A DNA stretch of 64,000 nucleotides from Phoenix dactylifera. Taxonomy: Eukaryota; Streptophyta; Magnoliopsida; Arecales; Arecaceae. This document shows, one piece after another, positions 1 to 12,568 of this stretch (positions within the stretch are counted from its first letter, which is position 1; each line of letters begins with the position of its first letter). The stretch covers positions 38,249,410 through 38,313,409 of the forward strand of contig NC_052392.1 of assembly GCF_009389715.1 (NCBI RefSeq). Direction: 5' to 3'. The translations under genes and the position numbers were made by a program. A model generated the notes under the pieces. The model was not told the origin of the DNA and ran no database searches. It saw only the letters and a program-made list of their open reading frames with translations.

Positions 1-758
1 AACAAAACAATGAAGAAGGCAGCCATGTATGGAATAGGGGTCACCACAATCTTCTACCTTTCTCTTGGCTGCATCGGATACGCAGCTTTCGGGGATGATG
101 CTCCTGGAAACATTCTCGCTGGTTTCGGAATCTACGAGCCCTTTTGGCTCATCGACGTTGGAAATATATGCCTCATCCTTCATCTAGTGGGAGCATACCA
201 GGTCTCTCTCTATATATATACATATACATTCATCAAGCAATGACTAGCATCTAAGCTACATTACTGCTGAAGGCCAGTATCATGAACAAAACCACTGACT
301 AGCTTCCACGTACATTATACTTTCAGGTCTATGCACAACCAGTCTTTGCCACTATAGAGAGACGGATCGCCTCACAGTGGCCAGAAGCCAAGTTCATCCA
401 CAGGACCTACACTGTAAGAGTGCCCCTCATGGAGGGCGGCCCCTTAAGCTTCACGCTTTCGAAGCTTCTCCTCCGATCGGTCTTCGTCCTCCTCACGACA
501 TTGGTGGCAATGCTGGTGCCATTCTTCAATGCTGTCTTGGGCCTTCTTGGTGCATTGAGCTTTTGGCCGCTGACCGTCTTCTTTCCAGTGAGCATGCACA
601 TAGCTCAGAGGGGGATTGGGTGGGGAGCTCCTAAGTGGGTGTTGCTGCAGAGTTTGAGCATGCTGTGTCTTCTGATTTCAGTTGCAGCCAGCATTGGTTC
701 TGTGGCTGACATTGTGGATAGCTTAAAGCTCGCCACCCCTTTCAAAATTGTGAGCTGA
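1..758 (+). CDS. Amino acid permease (AAP family), 3' part only
   Basis: This is the C-terminal part of a plasma-membrane proton/amino-acid symporter of the AAP type (Aa_trans family). The reading frame is open from base 1 (NKTMKKA) and the gene begins upstream of the window. Two exons are visible: 1-201 and 327-758, separated by a 125-bp GT-AG intron. Splicing joins LVGAYQ to VYAQPVFA in phase 0. Family hallmarks are GYAAFGDDAPGN, the AYQVY junction and LLGALSFWPLTVFFPVSM. Five hydrophobic spans are seen: two in the first exon and three in the last. Residues on the N-terminal side are missing only because of the window edge. The protein ends ATPFKIVS with a TGA at 756-758. Which AAP paralogue this is cannot be decided from the fragment. 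Substrates are neutral and acidic amino acids by family knowledge, not from this sequence. Confidence 0.93.
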
Positions 759-1200
759 AGGTGGTGTTCATATAGCTCCGAACTGCTGAAGTTTGTGCAC
801 AACTAAATCAGAGTTAGGAGTCTGATGCATGCTGAAATAATTTACATTGTGATCCTGGGAGAAACCAAGATGAGAGTTCTATGTGCAGACAGTCCTAAAT
901 GAGAAGATTTTGCCTCTGTCTTGTGTCAATTTTGGACTCTGTCATGGCATATGGAAATCCAAAGAAAGACTTGTCGTGGGCTCACATATCTAAACTAATC
1001 AAGTTGGAATATTTGCTAGGCTTACTGAAATTTGTTTGATGCTAGCACTTGGAAAGCTGCCTAAAACATGCCTTCATTGACCTATCAAATTGGCATTCCC
1101 TCTATCAGACTTTTTGGGCATGTAGGAAGTTTGAGACAACATTATTCTTATATTCTCTGGGACACAATTGCATCAGGGCTAGGCTTAGGTTGTCGATGTC
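759..1200. other. AAP 3' flank
   Basis: Probable 3' UTR and downstream DNA of the amino acid permease. No coding potential or recognisable element is seen. Confidence 0.5.
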
Positions 1201-1860
1201 TGGATTAGTTAGTTGCTAATGCCCAAAGTCTAACGTTATTAAATTGCCGATCGATATGGACAATAATGAAGATAATAATCAATGGCGACTCTCTTTTTAT
1301 CGCCCTATTACAATATTTTATCGGTCAATTACTAATGTTAATTTTTTGACCAATTTGATGGTAATGTGCCACCAAAAGGGACTGATCCATGGACAACTCC
1401 TAAGAACAATAATGGAGCATTTGGATTAGCTAGTTGCTAATTCCCAAAGTCTAATATTCTTAAATTGCCGACATGGACACTAATGAAGGCAATAATCAAT
1501 GGTGACTCTCTTTTTATTGCCCTATTCAGTCTATTGTTAATGTTAATTTTTTGACAATATGATGGTAATGTGCCACCGAAAGGGACTGATCTATGGACAA
1601 CTCCTAAGAACAAGAAAGGGGTATTTGGATTAGCTAGTCTAATATTCTCCAAAGCCTAATATTCTTGAATTGCCGACGTGGATAATAATGAAGGCAGTAA
1701 TCAAAGATGACCCTCCTCTTTTTTTTCCATTTTATCATTTCATCAATCCATCATTAATGTTATTTTTTGACCAATATCATGGTAATGCGCCACTAGAAGG
1801 GACCGAACGATGGACCACCCCTAAGAACAACAAAGGGGTGCCAAACATTGGATCCAAGTC
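1201..1860. repeat. Three tandem units of about 205-220 bp
   Basis: Three diverged head-to-tail copies are visible. The landmark aattgccga occurs at about 1242, 1463 and 1668, and each copy also carries a block reading gggactgat(c)..atggacaactcctaagaacaa. The units share a tract resembling ctctctttttat followed by tgacca and gatggtaatg. The short open frames inside are not conserved between copies, so this is non-coding repeat DNA of unknown family. Confidence 0.75.
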
Positions 1861-1876
1861 CGGGGCTTACCATTAG

Positions 1877-4800
1877 TCTTATCCTTGCACATCTATCTCC
1901 CAACCAAGATAGAGCTCAAATTGGTCCAACAAATACCTGCTAGCAGCACAAAAATATCCAATTAATTTTGGAACTATTATTGGGTATGGATGTAACTCAT
2001 TAACTATGTTTATATTTTATCTCTATGCTTTATGCATATTATTTGATTTTGGATATAAGTGGACACAACCCCAACCAAAACCTGCTCCTTGACAACCTCT
2101 AACAGCCCCTTTTTTTTATTTAGAAGAAAGAAAAAATAGGGGGGGCAGTTAACTGAGCTACCTACCATTGCCTATGATATCTATAGGACTATAATTTCAT
2201 CAATTTTTTTTGCCATAGTTGCATAATGTAAATCTCCTCAAGTCCAACAAGTTACTAGAGCTAAAATAAGAAGTGGGGATGAGCTAGTTGTCACGCCCCA
2301 AACTCATCACCAGGGTTGACACGAGACATGGTTTTTCGACTGTGCAATATGCAGCCATGTCATGTATCAACTTAGATGATAGATTTGGAACATGACATCA
2401 GTCAGATGCACCACGCATTACAATCATCTATCAAATAATATTTTTAATTCAATACGTGTGGGTTCCACATGCCAACTTCTACTCGAAATTAAAATTGTAA
2501 TTTTGAAATTATTTTGTCACATTAAATTTGCACTTCAATTGAGGAAGGATCTGATGACCCGCTCTCTGTCCCTCTCCAGTGGACTGACTATCTTTGAATA
2601 TATAGCTGACATGAGGAAACAATCATATAACCACATATAAACCCAGTCTCATGTCAGTATTATATCATTCAGTTGTACTTATCTCTAAAAGCTGAGAATA
2701 TGGTATTCTTCTTGTCCCATATTTCGTGCCCACGTAAGCTTTTTGCATGAGTTTTTGGCCACCTATATATTATGGAGGAGGAGGAAGAGGAGTGTCACGC
2801 CATAAATTCTCCTTTGCCTTGGTCACAACTTTTTGGCACAGCTCTCCATCTTATTCCCTGCGTTCAAACCTTGGGCATGACTTCGCTGCTCCGGAATAAA
2901 GTAGGGAGCAAAATGGAGAATTTGCCGGCCAAGTTGTGACAGTTCTATGTTTAATATTCCCAGGTTCCCTTTTATTTTTGGTAGACTCCCAAGTTCACAT
3001 TTCCCATACCAGAACATCCTGGACTCCACTAAAATTGTTAATGAATCGCACAGCTCAGCTAGATGTGTCATTATCCGACCTATGAAAGTAGAAGGTTGGG
3101 ATGTGATGTGCATGATTAACACAGTAATTCTTCTTTTTTTTTTTCGTTCAAGAGAAATGCAATTATAAAACTTTCATGAGAGGAAAAAAAGAAGATTGGA
3201 GTTGGGTGGCACCCTTTTAGTCACCTAGAACCGGGTTGTATCTTTCGCACAATCACATAAAGCCACCGTTGGGTTGTTCATTGCATAGATCTCAAAGCAT
3301 TCCAAACTCTATCATTCATCCGTCAATATGGATCTCAAAGTGATCAGCTGATGATCTATCAGTGGATTCATACGAAGGGAAGGTGAATCCTTCTTTTGCG
3401 TGAAAGACCTTATTCCTATGCATGAATACTAGTGCTTCTTTTATTGATATGATGTACGTTAATATATATGTTCTTATATATGCACGCATGTCCCATGTAG
3501 ACAGACGCATGCATGCATATGCATGTATATAAGGAAGTGAAAAGATGGATATAAAAAAAGTTCTAAAATCATGCATGAAAATATGCATGTGTGAGAGACT
3601 GAGAGAGGAGAGAGGAAATTGTGTGTTTATAATTTGCAAGAAAGGCACGTAGTTCCAACTTTTATAGGAAAAATTACTGAAAAATTGACATGTGGTTCTA
3701 AATTTTATAAGTATTTGATAAACATCTACCAATTTTGCTTGTGTTTTACTTTTCGCTTCTAGTATCATTTTCAAATGCATTAAGATGCAAGTTTCATATT
3801 TCCCACTAAGAAATGGTTATGCAAGACTATTGAGGCACAAGCAACTCTATTAACTAACATTGTATTGGATCTAATCCAGTTGCATAGTCTTTCTAAACCT
3901 TCATTCCTTTCAAACCCAGCACATATTTGTTAAGTCTTGAGTTCAACATAAGCCTACTTAGTGGACCATACTCCTAACTAAATTTGTTTCGATGATGCTA
4001 CCCTATAATGGGCAATGGTTATGTTTGATGATCATATGATAGGAGAGAGGAGTCTAACACATAGGATGGTCCTCCAATCAATCACAAGAAGTCATAAAGG
4101 CATAACACATAACTGCTCTACTAAGGAGTCCAAAATCATAAGCCAGATTATTGCATGAAACCAAAATTTTAGCTAAAAAAACCAAATTTCCTTGAGGACT
4201 AGCATCAGTAAGTCTAGAAATCTGACATCATCCACTTCATAGTAAATTATACCACCAGAACAGAAAGGGAAACAAATAAGACCTAACACAAGCTAGCCAC
4301 AACATTAAGAGATGTAAAAGAAAGCTGCATATATAGGACAAATAAAACTATACCATAGGAAAATGCTTCTTTTCTCGTGAACTAAAAAATAAATGATGCA
4401 ACTAAGACAGGTATCAAAGGTGAAAAATATTGTTGACAACTTGGAGCATGGGATCAAGTGGCACTTACATTTTGTTGACAGATTTGGTTGGAAAGAAATT
4501 GTAGGATATTCTCGAGAAAGAAATCCCCGATGCACTCTATACTTTCCAATTATCGTCTAATCTCTATTGCGAGAAGAGAAAAATAGGATATCTAATCTTA
4601 GAGAGGAAGATTGACACTATACTCAATCATTGAGATTAACTATGTCTTCTACATCATCCTCTATGTATTGTCTTTACCTCTCTTGTAACCTGATATTTTT
4701 TGCTGTCTCTCAGAAAATCTTGGGGAAGGTCTTCATCCCTCCACCTGCATCAAAATAACAAGGTATAAAAGAAGCTATATGCAGCAAGCAAAACCAAACC

Positions 4801-5279
4801 ATTAACAGGAATTCCCTATACACTACTTGTTATGGAATATTCTTCCTTGGCTTCTTCTTCTTCTTCCTCCTCCTCCTCCTCCCAAATGTCTAACCCCTTC
4901 AAATAGCATCGATTTTACTTGAATTTTGTAACTTTTCTTTTACTTGTTACAAAACATGTGTTAGATCTTCGACTATATTGACACACAGATAACCATGTCT
5001 CGTATTCTTAGAAACAATTACATCAATAGCCAAGGAACTCGATAATAGGTTGGACCAACGATCACACATGTTTCCAACGATTACTTAACATCAACTAGAG
5101 CTTTATAATCTTTTTCAACTATCAAATTCTTGAATTTGTTCTTCGATCTATATTACCTTAGTATTGACAACTCCCAGCTACAGCGCGATAAACAACTTTC
5201 TTACTTGGTAGTATTGGACCATAATGCTAACCTTAACCAATCCCAACCTATCCTCTCTCTTAGCCAACTAACCTAATCT
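1877..5279. other. Intergenic, no gene recognised
   Basis: AT-rich intergenic DNA. A tgtcacgcccc motif at about 2290 and a similar gtgtcacgcc at about 2792 resemble starts of plant LTR or TRIM elements, but no paired LTR was established. A pyrimidine microsatellite (CTT then CCT) lies at about 4848-4883. Short open frames here show no family resemblance. Confidence 0.5.
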
Positions 5280-5935
5280 AGACCACGACTACAAACAAGT
5301 CGGATCGGATCGAGCCATGCTTGACCCCGATTCAATTCAATTTTGTATTTAGGTCATGATTTTAGACCTGACCTAACCCATTAGACCCGATCAAGTTAAG
5401 TCAAGTCAAGTTTATGGAAAGGATTTTAAACTCAACTAGTTAATCGGGTCAGGTTGAGGTCAAGCATGACCCAGACCTAACCTAATATATTTTGATTCGA
5501 GTCGAGACTAAGTTAGGTTAGATTTGCAATTCAAGTCATGATCTAGTTTTTCTTTTGTAGCTCAAATACGATAATCAACAATCAAATATAAATCATGAAA
5601 ATTTGAATAAAATTATACGAGTTAACTTAACTTTGACTTTTCATTCAAAAGTTTTAAATTTCATCCAAGTAATTGATGATCCTCAAATCTACAAACTACA
5701 ATTTTCATATATAATACATATAATGATATACATGAGAATATTATAAATAGGTAAATAAACCTCGGTCATCCGACTTGACCCCAACCTCTCCAATCTAATC
5801 CAAACCTGACCTACCCGGTTTGACCTAATTTTATCCAATGTAATCCAAGCATTGGACCCAGTTTGACCCTATCTTATTTACGTTAACCTAATCCTATTCG
5901 CTCTAACCCGACCGTGTCAAATTAACCTCATTTTG
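5280..5935. repeat. Element with GACCTGACC-type subterminal repeats
   Basis: The left part (about 5290-5480) and right part (about 5760-5930) are packed with short degenerate motifs such as gacctgacc, gacccgat, ttgacccc and gggtcaggt in both orientations. They flank an AT-rich core. This resembles plant foldback or hAT-like non-autonomous elements, which have clustered subterminal repeats. Terminal inverted repeats and a target duplication were not defined by eye, so the assignment is tentative. Confidence 0.45.
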
Positions 5936-6377
5936 GGAGCCAAACATACATATGCTTAAAAATAAGATCTGTATTTATGGACTATTGCCTTGGTCCAAAC
6001 AATTCTCACCCTTCTCGTAGATGAAATTATGGTCCGTGTTCCACCAAGATGCTTAGGTTTTCCATGCACGTGGCAGCGGGTGCAGGGGAGGCAATTTGAA
6101 ACGAGTCCATGTTTACATAGGAAGAAAAGAATGTTTTCGATTTAAGTCTGACATTGGGGGAAAAAATATCGACTTTGTTAATTGAATGAATTACACGGGG
6201 AAAAAATCAAACACCAATTGTTAATTGATTTGTTTACGAGCCAAGCAAAAAAAAAAAAAAAAAAAAGGAACAAAAAATCAAAAAGGTTGCGAGCGACATG
6301 TCGCAATTACTGAGATGCGGCCATCACACGTAACTCTCCCACCTCCGCTTGCGAACACGGTCCAAAACCCACCAGTT
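5936..6377. other. CCR4-like gene 3' flank
   Basis: Downstream region of the minus-strand receptor kinase. It contains an A run at about 6247-6266. No other feature is seen. Confidence 0.4.
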
Positions 6378-8627
6378 CTACCGAGACCGCTGCGTCTCGG
6401 ACCGGTCCAACCCCGCCACCCAACACGCCGCCACCGCCCGCTCCAACGCCGCCACCACCTCGCTCATCTCCGGCCTCTCCCTCCCCTCCGGCCTCACGCA
6501 CTCCGCCGCCACGTACCCCACGTACGCCACCGCCTCCACCTCCGCGGGAGTCGGCGGTGCGATCCTCCGGTCCAGCACCCGGTCCACTTCATCGGCCTCG
6601 ATCCACGGCACTGCCATCTCCACGACATTCCTCGGCGAGTCGCTCCCCTCCCCACTCCGATGGATCGCCTTGCACCCCGTCACCAGCTCCAAAAGCACCA
6701 CCCCAAAACTATACACGTCGCTCTTCGCCGTCAGCCGCTGCAGCCTGTAGTACTCCGGGTCCATGTACCCGACGGTCCCCGCCGCGCTGATTTCGTCGCC
6801 GGGGCTCGTCAACGACAGCCCGAAGTCCGCCACCTTCGCCGTCCACTCCACATCGAGCAAAATGTTTGACGACTTGATGTCTCGGTGAATGATCGCCGGC
6901 ACGGCGTACCTGTGCAGGTACTCGATCCCCCGCGCCGCGTCGAGGGCCACCTTCAGCCTCGCCTTCCACGAATTCAGCGGCGAGTTCTTGAGCTTGTGGA
7001 GGTGGTCGTGCAGCGTGCCATTGGCCATGAGCTCATACACCAGCACCTTCTCGCCGTGCTCCTGGCAGTAGCCGAACAGCCGGACCAGATTCTTGTGATT
7101 GACTCGGGACAAGACGGCGAGCTCGGAGAGGAAAGCTCGTTCCTGGACTCGGCGTTTGTGGATGGTTCGGGAGGAGGAGCTCGCGAGGTGCGCGCGCTTG
7201 ATGGCGACGACCCGGCCGTCGGCGAGGGTCGCGCGGTAGACCAGCCCGAAGCTGCCGGACCCGATCTTGTGCGACTCGGCGAAGTCGTCCGTGGCCCTAA
7301 GGAGGGCTTCCATGGAGAACTCTTCAACAAATGGACCGAGTCGGCCGTCTAGAATCGGCCCGACTCGGGGAGTTGGCCTCATCGAACCCATCCCCAACGT
7401 GTCGTGGACCCGGCCGTTGCTTCTCTTGGTACAATGTTTGAAGACTACGAAGCCGATCGCGGCTGAAATTCCCAGACCGAGTCCAACCGATCCCAGCACT
7501 ATGAAGACCAGTCTTCCCTTCTTGCTGCTGCTGGTGCCGCCGCTGCTTTGGGTTGAATTGGTCGGCGGCGGAAATGGGGGTGGGCTGCTTGACTTGAGCC
7601 GGAGGTTGCAAGGCTGGCAGATGACTTGGTTGTCGGAACAGAAGCTGCCGGAGCCGGGGAAGAAGCTGCAGTTACAGCGCGAGGTCGGCACGCAGGTCCC
7701 CGGCTTGGCGCGGTCGTAGACGACGTGGTTTTGTCGGAAAATTTCGCTCCCCCAACAGACCACAGAGAAGTTCGCCGTCAGGATGCCGCAGACCGCGTCG
7801 CCCTTCGCTTCGATAGTGATGAATTCCTCGGCGGCGATGTCGCAGGGCAGCTGAGGGTTGTCCCCCCAGCAGAGCACAGTCCCATTGGCACGGAGCACGC
7901 ATGTCCGGTTAGCTCCCAATGCCATGGAAACGATGCCGGTGGGGAAATCAGGTACCTTCGGGGCTCCGGCGCCCCAGCAAGATAATTTGCCGTCGGTGGT
8001 GATGCCGCATGCATGTCGGGAACCAGCGGCAACCGAGCTGAAGTTCCCGGGATGCTCGCGTCCGACGATATCGGAGTCGTTTCCGAAGCACTTGATCGAT
8101 CCATAGTTGGATAACCCGCAGACGAAATCCCTGCCGACGGCGATATCGGTGAAGCTTAGGCCAGCCGGGAAGGAGACTTCGGGCCACCGCCAGCAAGTGG
8201 GCTTGCGCGCATCGCCGATGAGCCCGCAGACGCGGGAGTCGCCTGCGGCGAGGGCCACGAGAGATGGGCCCCGGTAGATCCGCTTCCCGGGGTCGGAGCC
8301 ATGGATGGCGAAGTGCCACCACCTCATCGTGGCATTCGAATTGTCGGGGGGCGACGTGAGGGCGCACAGGAAGTCATCGCCTGCGGCGACGGCGGCATAG
8401 GGCACGGCGCCGGAGGGGTAAGAGCGTTGGGTTCGATAAGGGAGGGCGGTGCAGTTCAGATCAAAGAAATTGGTGGGGGAGGATTGGACAAGGGCGCAGA
8501 CTAAGGTGACGTTGGAGAAATGGGAGATGGATATGGTGGAGAGAGGGGAGGAGAAGGTGGAGGGGATTGAGAAGGAGAGGAAGACTAACAAGAGGAAGAG
8601 ACATGGAGAAGTTCTTGAAGGAGACAT
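6378..8627 (-). CDS. CCR4: CRINKLY4-related receptor-like kinase, CCR4 type
   Basis: A 749-residue single-exon receptor kinase of the plasma membrane. A signal peptide lies at about residues 1-27. An extracellular region of CRINKLY4-type beta-propeller repeats (recurring AAGD.FLCAL, VAVGRDFVCGL, CWG motifs) spans about 40-300. A Cys-rich TNFR-like stretch follows (residues 311-340, CVPTSRCNC to CQPC). The transmembrane helix is at about 372-396. The kinase has a Gly-rich loop GSGSFG (456-461), VAIK lysine K477, HRDIKSSN (581-588), DFG (601-603) and GYMDPEY, so all catalytic motifs are intact. Lack of introns agrees with the CCR3/CCR4 subgroup. The region is strikingly GC-rich compared with its flanks, and several long shadow frames run opposite it. 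A pyrimidine-rich leader lies upstream at about 8640-8740. The ligand is unknown. CCR3 is the main alternative name. Confidence 0.92.
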   Translation of the reverse strand: MSPSRTSPCLFLLLVFLSFSIPSTFSSPLSTISISHFSNVTLVCALVQSSPTNFFDLNCTALPYRTQRSYPSGAVPYAAVAAGDDFLCALTSPPDNSNATMRWWHFAIHGSDPGKRIYRGPSLVALAAGDSRVCGLIGDARKPTCWRWPEVSFPAGLSFTDIAVGRDFVCGLSNYGSIKCFGNDSDIVGREHPGNFSSVAAGSRHACGITTDGKLSCWGAGAPKVPDFPTGIVSMALGANRTCVLRANGTVLCWGDNPQLPCDIAAEEFITIEAKGDAVCGILTANFSVVCWGSEIFRQNHVVYDRAKPGTCVPTSRCNCSFFPGSGSFCSDNQVICQPCNLRLKSSSPPPFPPPTNSTQSSGGTSSSKKGRLVFIVLGSVGLGLGISAAIGFVVFKHCTKRSNGRVHDTLGMGSMRPTPRVGPILDGRLGPFVEEFSMEALLRATDDFAESHKIGSGSFGLVYRATLADGRVVAIKRAHLASSSSRTIHKRRVQERAFLSELAVLSRVNHKNLVRLFGYCQEHGEKVLVYELMANGTLHDHLHKLKNSPLNSWKARLKVALDAARGIEYLHRYAVPAIIHRDIKSSNILLDVEWTAKVADFGLSLTSPGDEISAAGTVGYMDPEYYRLQRLTAKSDVYSFGVVLLELVTGCKAIHRSGEGSDSPRNVVEMAVPWIEADEVDRVLDRRIAPPTPAEVEAVAYVGYVAAECVRPEGRERPEMSEVVAALERAVAACWVAGLDRSETQRSR

Positions 8628-11280
8628 TGAAATGAAGGTTGGTTGTATATGGTGGTGGTGGAAAATTGCATTGTAGCTTGGAGAAAAATGAGGTGGTGGT
8701 GGAGAGAGGAGGGATGAGAGGGAGGAGGCGGTGGTGTTTGAAGGGTTAATGGAACTTTCTTTTTTGGTATTTTGTTCCTAAAGGTGGGGGGATTCAACCT
8801 AGCGTCATGCATGAGGAAGAGGAGGACACGGGGGAGAGCAGACGCGGCTTGGTAGACTAAACTGACCAAAGACCAAGTCTATCGCATTCTAAAAAGACCC
8901 CCACCCAACAATCCCCAACCCACCCGACAAAAAAAAGAAGAAAAAAGAAAGAAAAGAGTAAAAGAAGTTCAGACCTATACTTTACTAATTCAAAGGTTAT
9001 ACATATAGTTGCCTCTCTCTCTCTCTTTCTCTCTCTCCCTCCTTCTTTTTCTTTTTTTTTTTCTTTTTTTTCTAAAACCGGTATTTCGTATAATATGTGT
9101 ATGAATACACCTAATAAAGTAAGAAAACAAAAGATCATAGAATGCCCGGTGCAACTCTTCCTCTTCGGCGTATATGGTACTTTCGGAATGGTTGGCCACG
9201 TAGACAGCCACCCAATTTGCAGCTTCATTAGCCTCTCTAAATATATGGCCTGAAAAGCAATTATGAGTGTTTTAGGAATAGAATAAATGTTGTCACTCTG
9301 GAGGTATTTTATGGACGGAGAGAGAGAGATACTTGGAATATTCTGAGATTTGCTGTTTTTTGTTTTTATTGAATGTATCTACATATAAAATGCCCGTTAA
9401 AAAAAAAAAAAAAGGATAAATGTTATATGTGATCTTTATTGTTTGGGTGAATAGTGTTGGTGTGGAAAGGAAATTGAATGAATAGTCAAGAGAAATAAAG
9501 AGATGATATCATGGTGATTTATGTATGTGGGAATTGGAAGCTGCTAACTAAATAGGTATGGTTTGCAGAGTTCAAGGAGTGGGTCAAATCCATGGAACGA
9601 AGGCTTTGTCACCTTGTAGCAGGAATCAGAAGACAGGAGATGACATGGCAGTACTTGTCAACCATAGGATCAGCATCTGACTGCTGTGAGCCTGGGATCA
9701 TGAATTTTAAATGACGCAGGAGATACGTCATGGAATTTGGTTGACTTTTAATAGGTTGGTGGCTTGTTTTACATGTCATCGCACCTTTTCCATTATTTTT
9801 TTGGTTTTTAGGGACTTCTAAAGTCCTCTTGGAGCCTCAACTCCGTGGTGAAAACTAAAGCAGTGCAATTAACGAAGCCCGGATTTTAAATGCATTTTAA
9901 GAGCTATCACATCTCAAAGAGGGACTAAAAAGTAATGGCGAGGGGCACGGGCTAAACTTTATGCATCTTTAGATGGGGGACAGGTTTGAATGAGATCTTT
10001 GGGCATGATGGGAACTTGGCCTTGACTCCTAAGACAACTTATATTTCTATATTCAATACATGGACAGATGACCGGCTGAAACTTAATTAATTGAAAGAGA
10101 TAGCATTGGATAGTCATTGCTCAGGATTTTGCTAATCGTTTTAGAATAGTTATGATCTAGGTTAGTTGAGATGGAGTCCCTAAACATTATTTTTTTCAAT
10201 GCATTATAATATTTTGTATTATTGTTATGGTAGAATAAATTAGAACTGTAAATTGGATCAAGTTAGTGATTTGGTCAATATAGACATGTATAATCCTTCA
10301 CGCAAGTACTTTTAGTAGTGAATTTCTGATTTCAAATGCTGATTAGCTTGAAAAAGCAATCATCTTTCTCATCCTAGATTTAAGCAAATTAGTATTGTTG
10401 AAGATGAATGCATGCATGCATGTCAAAGGACATTAAATTTTAGTATCAACCTTATAGGTGCATTTCTATAAACTGTATCTTTGTCAATTTTGATGATAGT
10501 TTTTCATCTGATTCACAAAGAACAAATGAAAAAAAAAAAATAGAATCGATCAACCTCAAGTGGCAGTGGATCTAAATTTCTAGCCAAGATCAAGCATAAT
10601 TGAAATGGTCATGACTAATAACTCTGACTAATATCCAGCCACATGCATGCCGTGCCATCATCACCACGAATACGCCTCTTAATCTCTATCACCTTTGCTA
10701 CCCTAATTCAAAGACACCTTTTAAGTCCTATCCCATTAAACGAACTAGTGATTCTACTTCACATCTACTCTAATTTGAAATTTCAAGTGCTTTCTATGTA
10801 AATCAAACCTAGGTCCTCTTCAAAAGGGAGAATTAGAGTAGATTAGGGATTGGTGCAATACATGGGGCCTAATGCGTGTCGCACGCGAGTAAGCTATGGA
10901 AGTAGAAACATTTTCCTTTTAAAAGTTATACATAAGCATTTTCCTTTTAAAAGTTGTACATATGACAGTATAGAGAACACAAAACTTTGATATGGTTAGA
11001 ACATTGAAAACTTTGGATGCTAACCATAGGGGAAGGTCTCCCATTTTATAGAAAGACCAAAGACTCTGCACCTTAGTCCTCCTCTTTTTCTGTTCTTTTT
11101 CTTTTGAATAGAAGGGGATTTGACCACACAATTTAACCTTTAGTCCTATCTTATTAAAGGAGAGGCAGCCATTTCAGAGTTTGGCATGAATATGCTTGTG
11201 TGTATGTGTGTGTGTGTGTGTGAAACCGCGTCCGCCAATTTATATATGTTTCATGTGTGAAAGCAAGCCGTGTATCCCAG
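8628..11280. other. CCR4 promoter side and intergenic DNA
   Basis: The first about 120 bases hold the pyrimidine-rich leader (minus sense) of the receptor kinase. A CT/T-rich tract lies at about 9013-9075, an A run at 9399-9412, and a GT microsatellite at about 11195-11222. No further gene or domain is recognised. The open frames here are low-complexity. Confidence 0.5.
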
Positions 11281-11329
11281 TTCAGGCCAACCAAGGAAAT
11301 CTACATGCAAGAAAAAGCGTAGGATGTTT

Positions 11330-11638
11330 CTTCCTTACAGTGGTTGAGTGAATTCGGAGACGCGGACGCACTGCTGAGGATCGGCCATTGATCCATAAGA
11401 TTCGCAGGTTGATAGAGGAGTGCGACTCCCACCATGCTTCACACGTATTCAGGGAAGCCAACGGGGCGGCCAACTGAGTGGCCTTCTATGCGGCCTACCA
11501 GTCCGATGATTTTATTTGGATTGGAAGGAGGTATGTTCCAGAACTATTACATAGTATTTTATTTTTTGATTTTATTGGCCGCATTCACATCCGTAGTGTG
11601 TGAGCCGTCGTTGCACCAAAAAAAAAGAAAAAAAAAAG
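11330..11638 (+). mobile_element. 5'-truncated LINE, RNase H remnant
   Basis: In one frame the DNA reads GRTAEDRPLIHKIRRLIEE, then HASHVFREANGAAN-stop-VAFYAA, and ends LLHSILFFDFIGRIHI. This is the C-terminal half of the RNase H domain that follows reverse transcriptase in plant L1-type LINEs. Two in-frame stops are present, so it is dead. An A-rich tail (about 11618-11638) follows the terminal stop, as expected for a retroposed 3' end. It is a cousin of the copy at 57544-58081, whose final residues read LHDILFSDFIGCVRTYVV. Confidence 0.75.
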
Positions 11639-11718
11639 GAACATGTAAGGCCAAGTTAGGACTCAATTTGTCATCCATAATTTCGTTTCCCCTTCTTTGT
11701 TTGTTATTTTTCTTTCAT

Positions 11719-11892
11719 TTATTTGATGGGGCTTCTTCCTATACCTATTCTTCCTATACCTATGAATTCCATTGGACCCAGAAATGAGACATTGGAAGAA
11801 TCTTTTTGGTCTTCCAATATCAATAGGTTGATTGTTTCGCTCCTGTATCTTCCAAAAGGGAAAAAGATTTCTGAGAGTTGTTTCATGGAGAA
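11719..11892 (+). pseudogene. ycf2: Plastid ycf2 internal fragment (NUPT)
   Basis: Reads [19 protein letters not shown], then [20 protein letters not shown] and [11 protein letters not shown]. This matches the N-terminal third of plastid Ycf2. A short duplication (ttcctatacctat twice) lengthens the LPIP stretch relative to the usual protein. It is abruptly joined to rRNA sequence at its right edge. It has no promoter or start and is an organelle-to-nucleus transfer fragment. Confidence 0.88.
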
Positions 11893-12043
11893 TAACTGCT
11901 GAAAGCATCTAAGTAGTAAGCCCACCCCAAGATGAGTGCTCCCCTATTCCGACTTCCCCAGAGCCTCCGGTAGCACAGCCGAGACAGCGACGGGTTCTCT
12001 GCCCCTGCGGGGATGGAGCGACAGAAGTATTGAGAATCCAAGA
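11893..12043 (+). pseudogene. rrn23: Plastid 23S rRNA 3' end (NUPT)
   Basis: The block ctgaaagcatctaagtagta through cagagcctccggtagcacag to ctgcggggatggagcgacag is the 3' end of chloroplast 23S rRNA. It is directly followed by the 4.5S sequence in native plastid order. Only about 150 bases are present, so it is a non-functional transfer fragment. Confidence 0.88.
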
Positions 12044-12146
12044 TAAGGTCACGGCGAGACGAGCCGTTTATCATTACGATAGGTGTCAAGTGGAAGTGCA
12101 GTGATGTATGCAGCTGAGGCATCCTAACAGACCGAGAGATTTGAAC
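12044..12146 (+). pseudogene. rrn4.5: Plastid 4.5S rRNA copy (NUPT)
   Basis: Near full-length 103-base copy of chloroplast 4.5S rRNA, from aaggtcacggcgagacgagc to gatttgaac, with a few substitutions near the 3' end. It keeps its plastid position after 23S. The following 12147-12236 is the plastid 4.5S-5S spacer (gacctgatcaattcgatcag). It is embedded in a nuclear mosaic, so expression is not expected. Confidence 0.87.

Positions 12147-12568
<422 letters not shown>

Noticed and set aside
1201-1860. Tandem repeat considered as a CRISPR-like or satellite array
   Set aside because: Only three long, diverged units without unique spacers; ordinary eukaryotic tandem repeat.
6225-8676. Many long open frames on both strands across the CCR4-like gene
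   Set aside because: They are shadows of a GC-rich coding sequence. Only the 749-residue minus frame has domains in order.
8857-9228. 123-codon minus-strand frame
   Set aside because: It is dominated by Lys/Glu/Arg from a CT-rich tract, with no domain or homologous feature.
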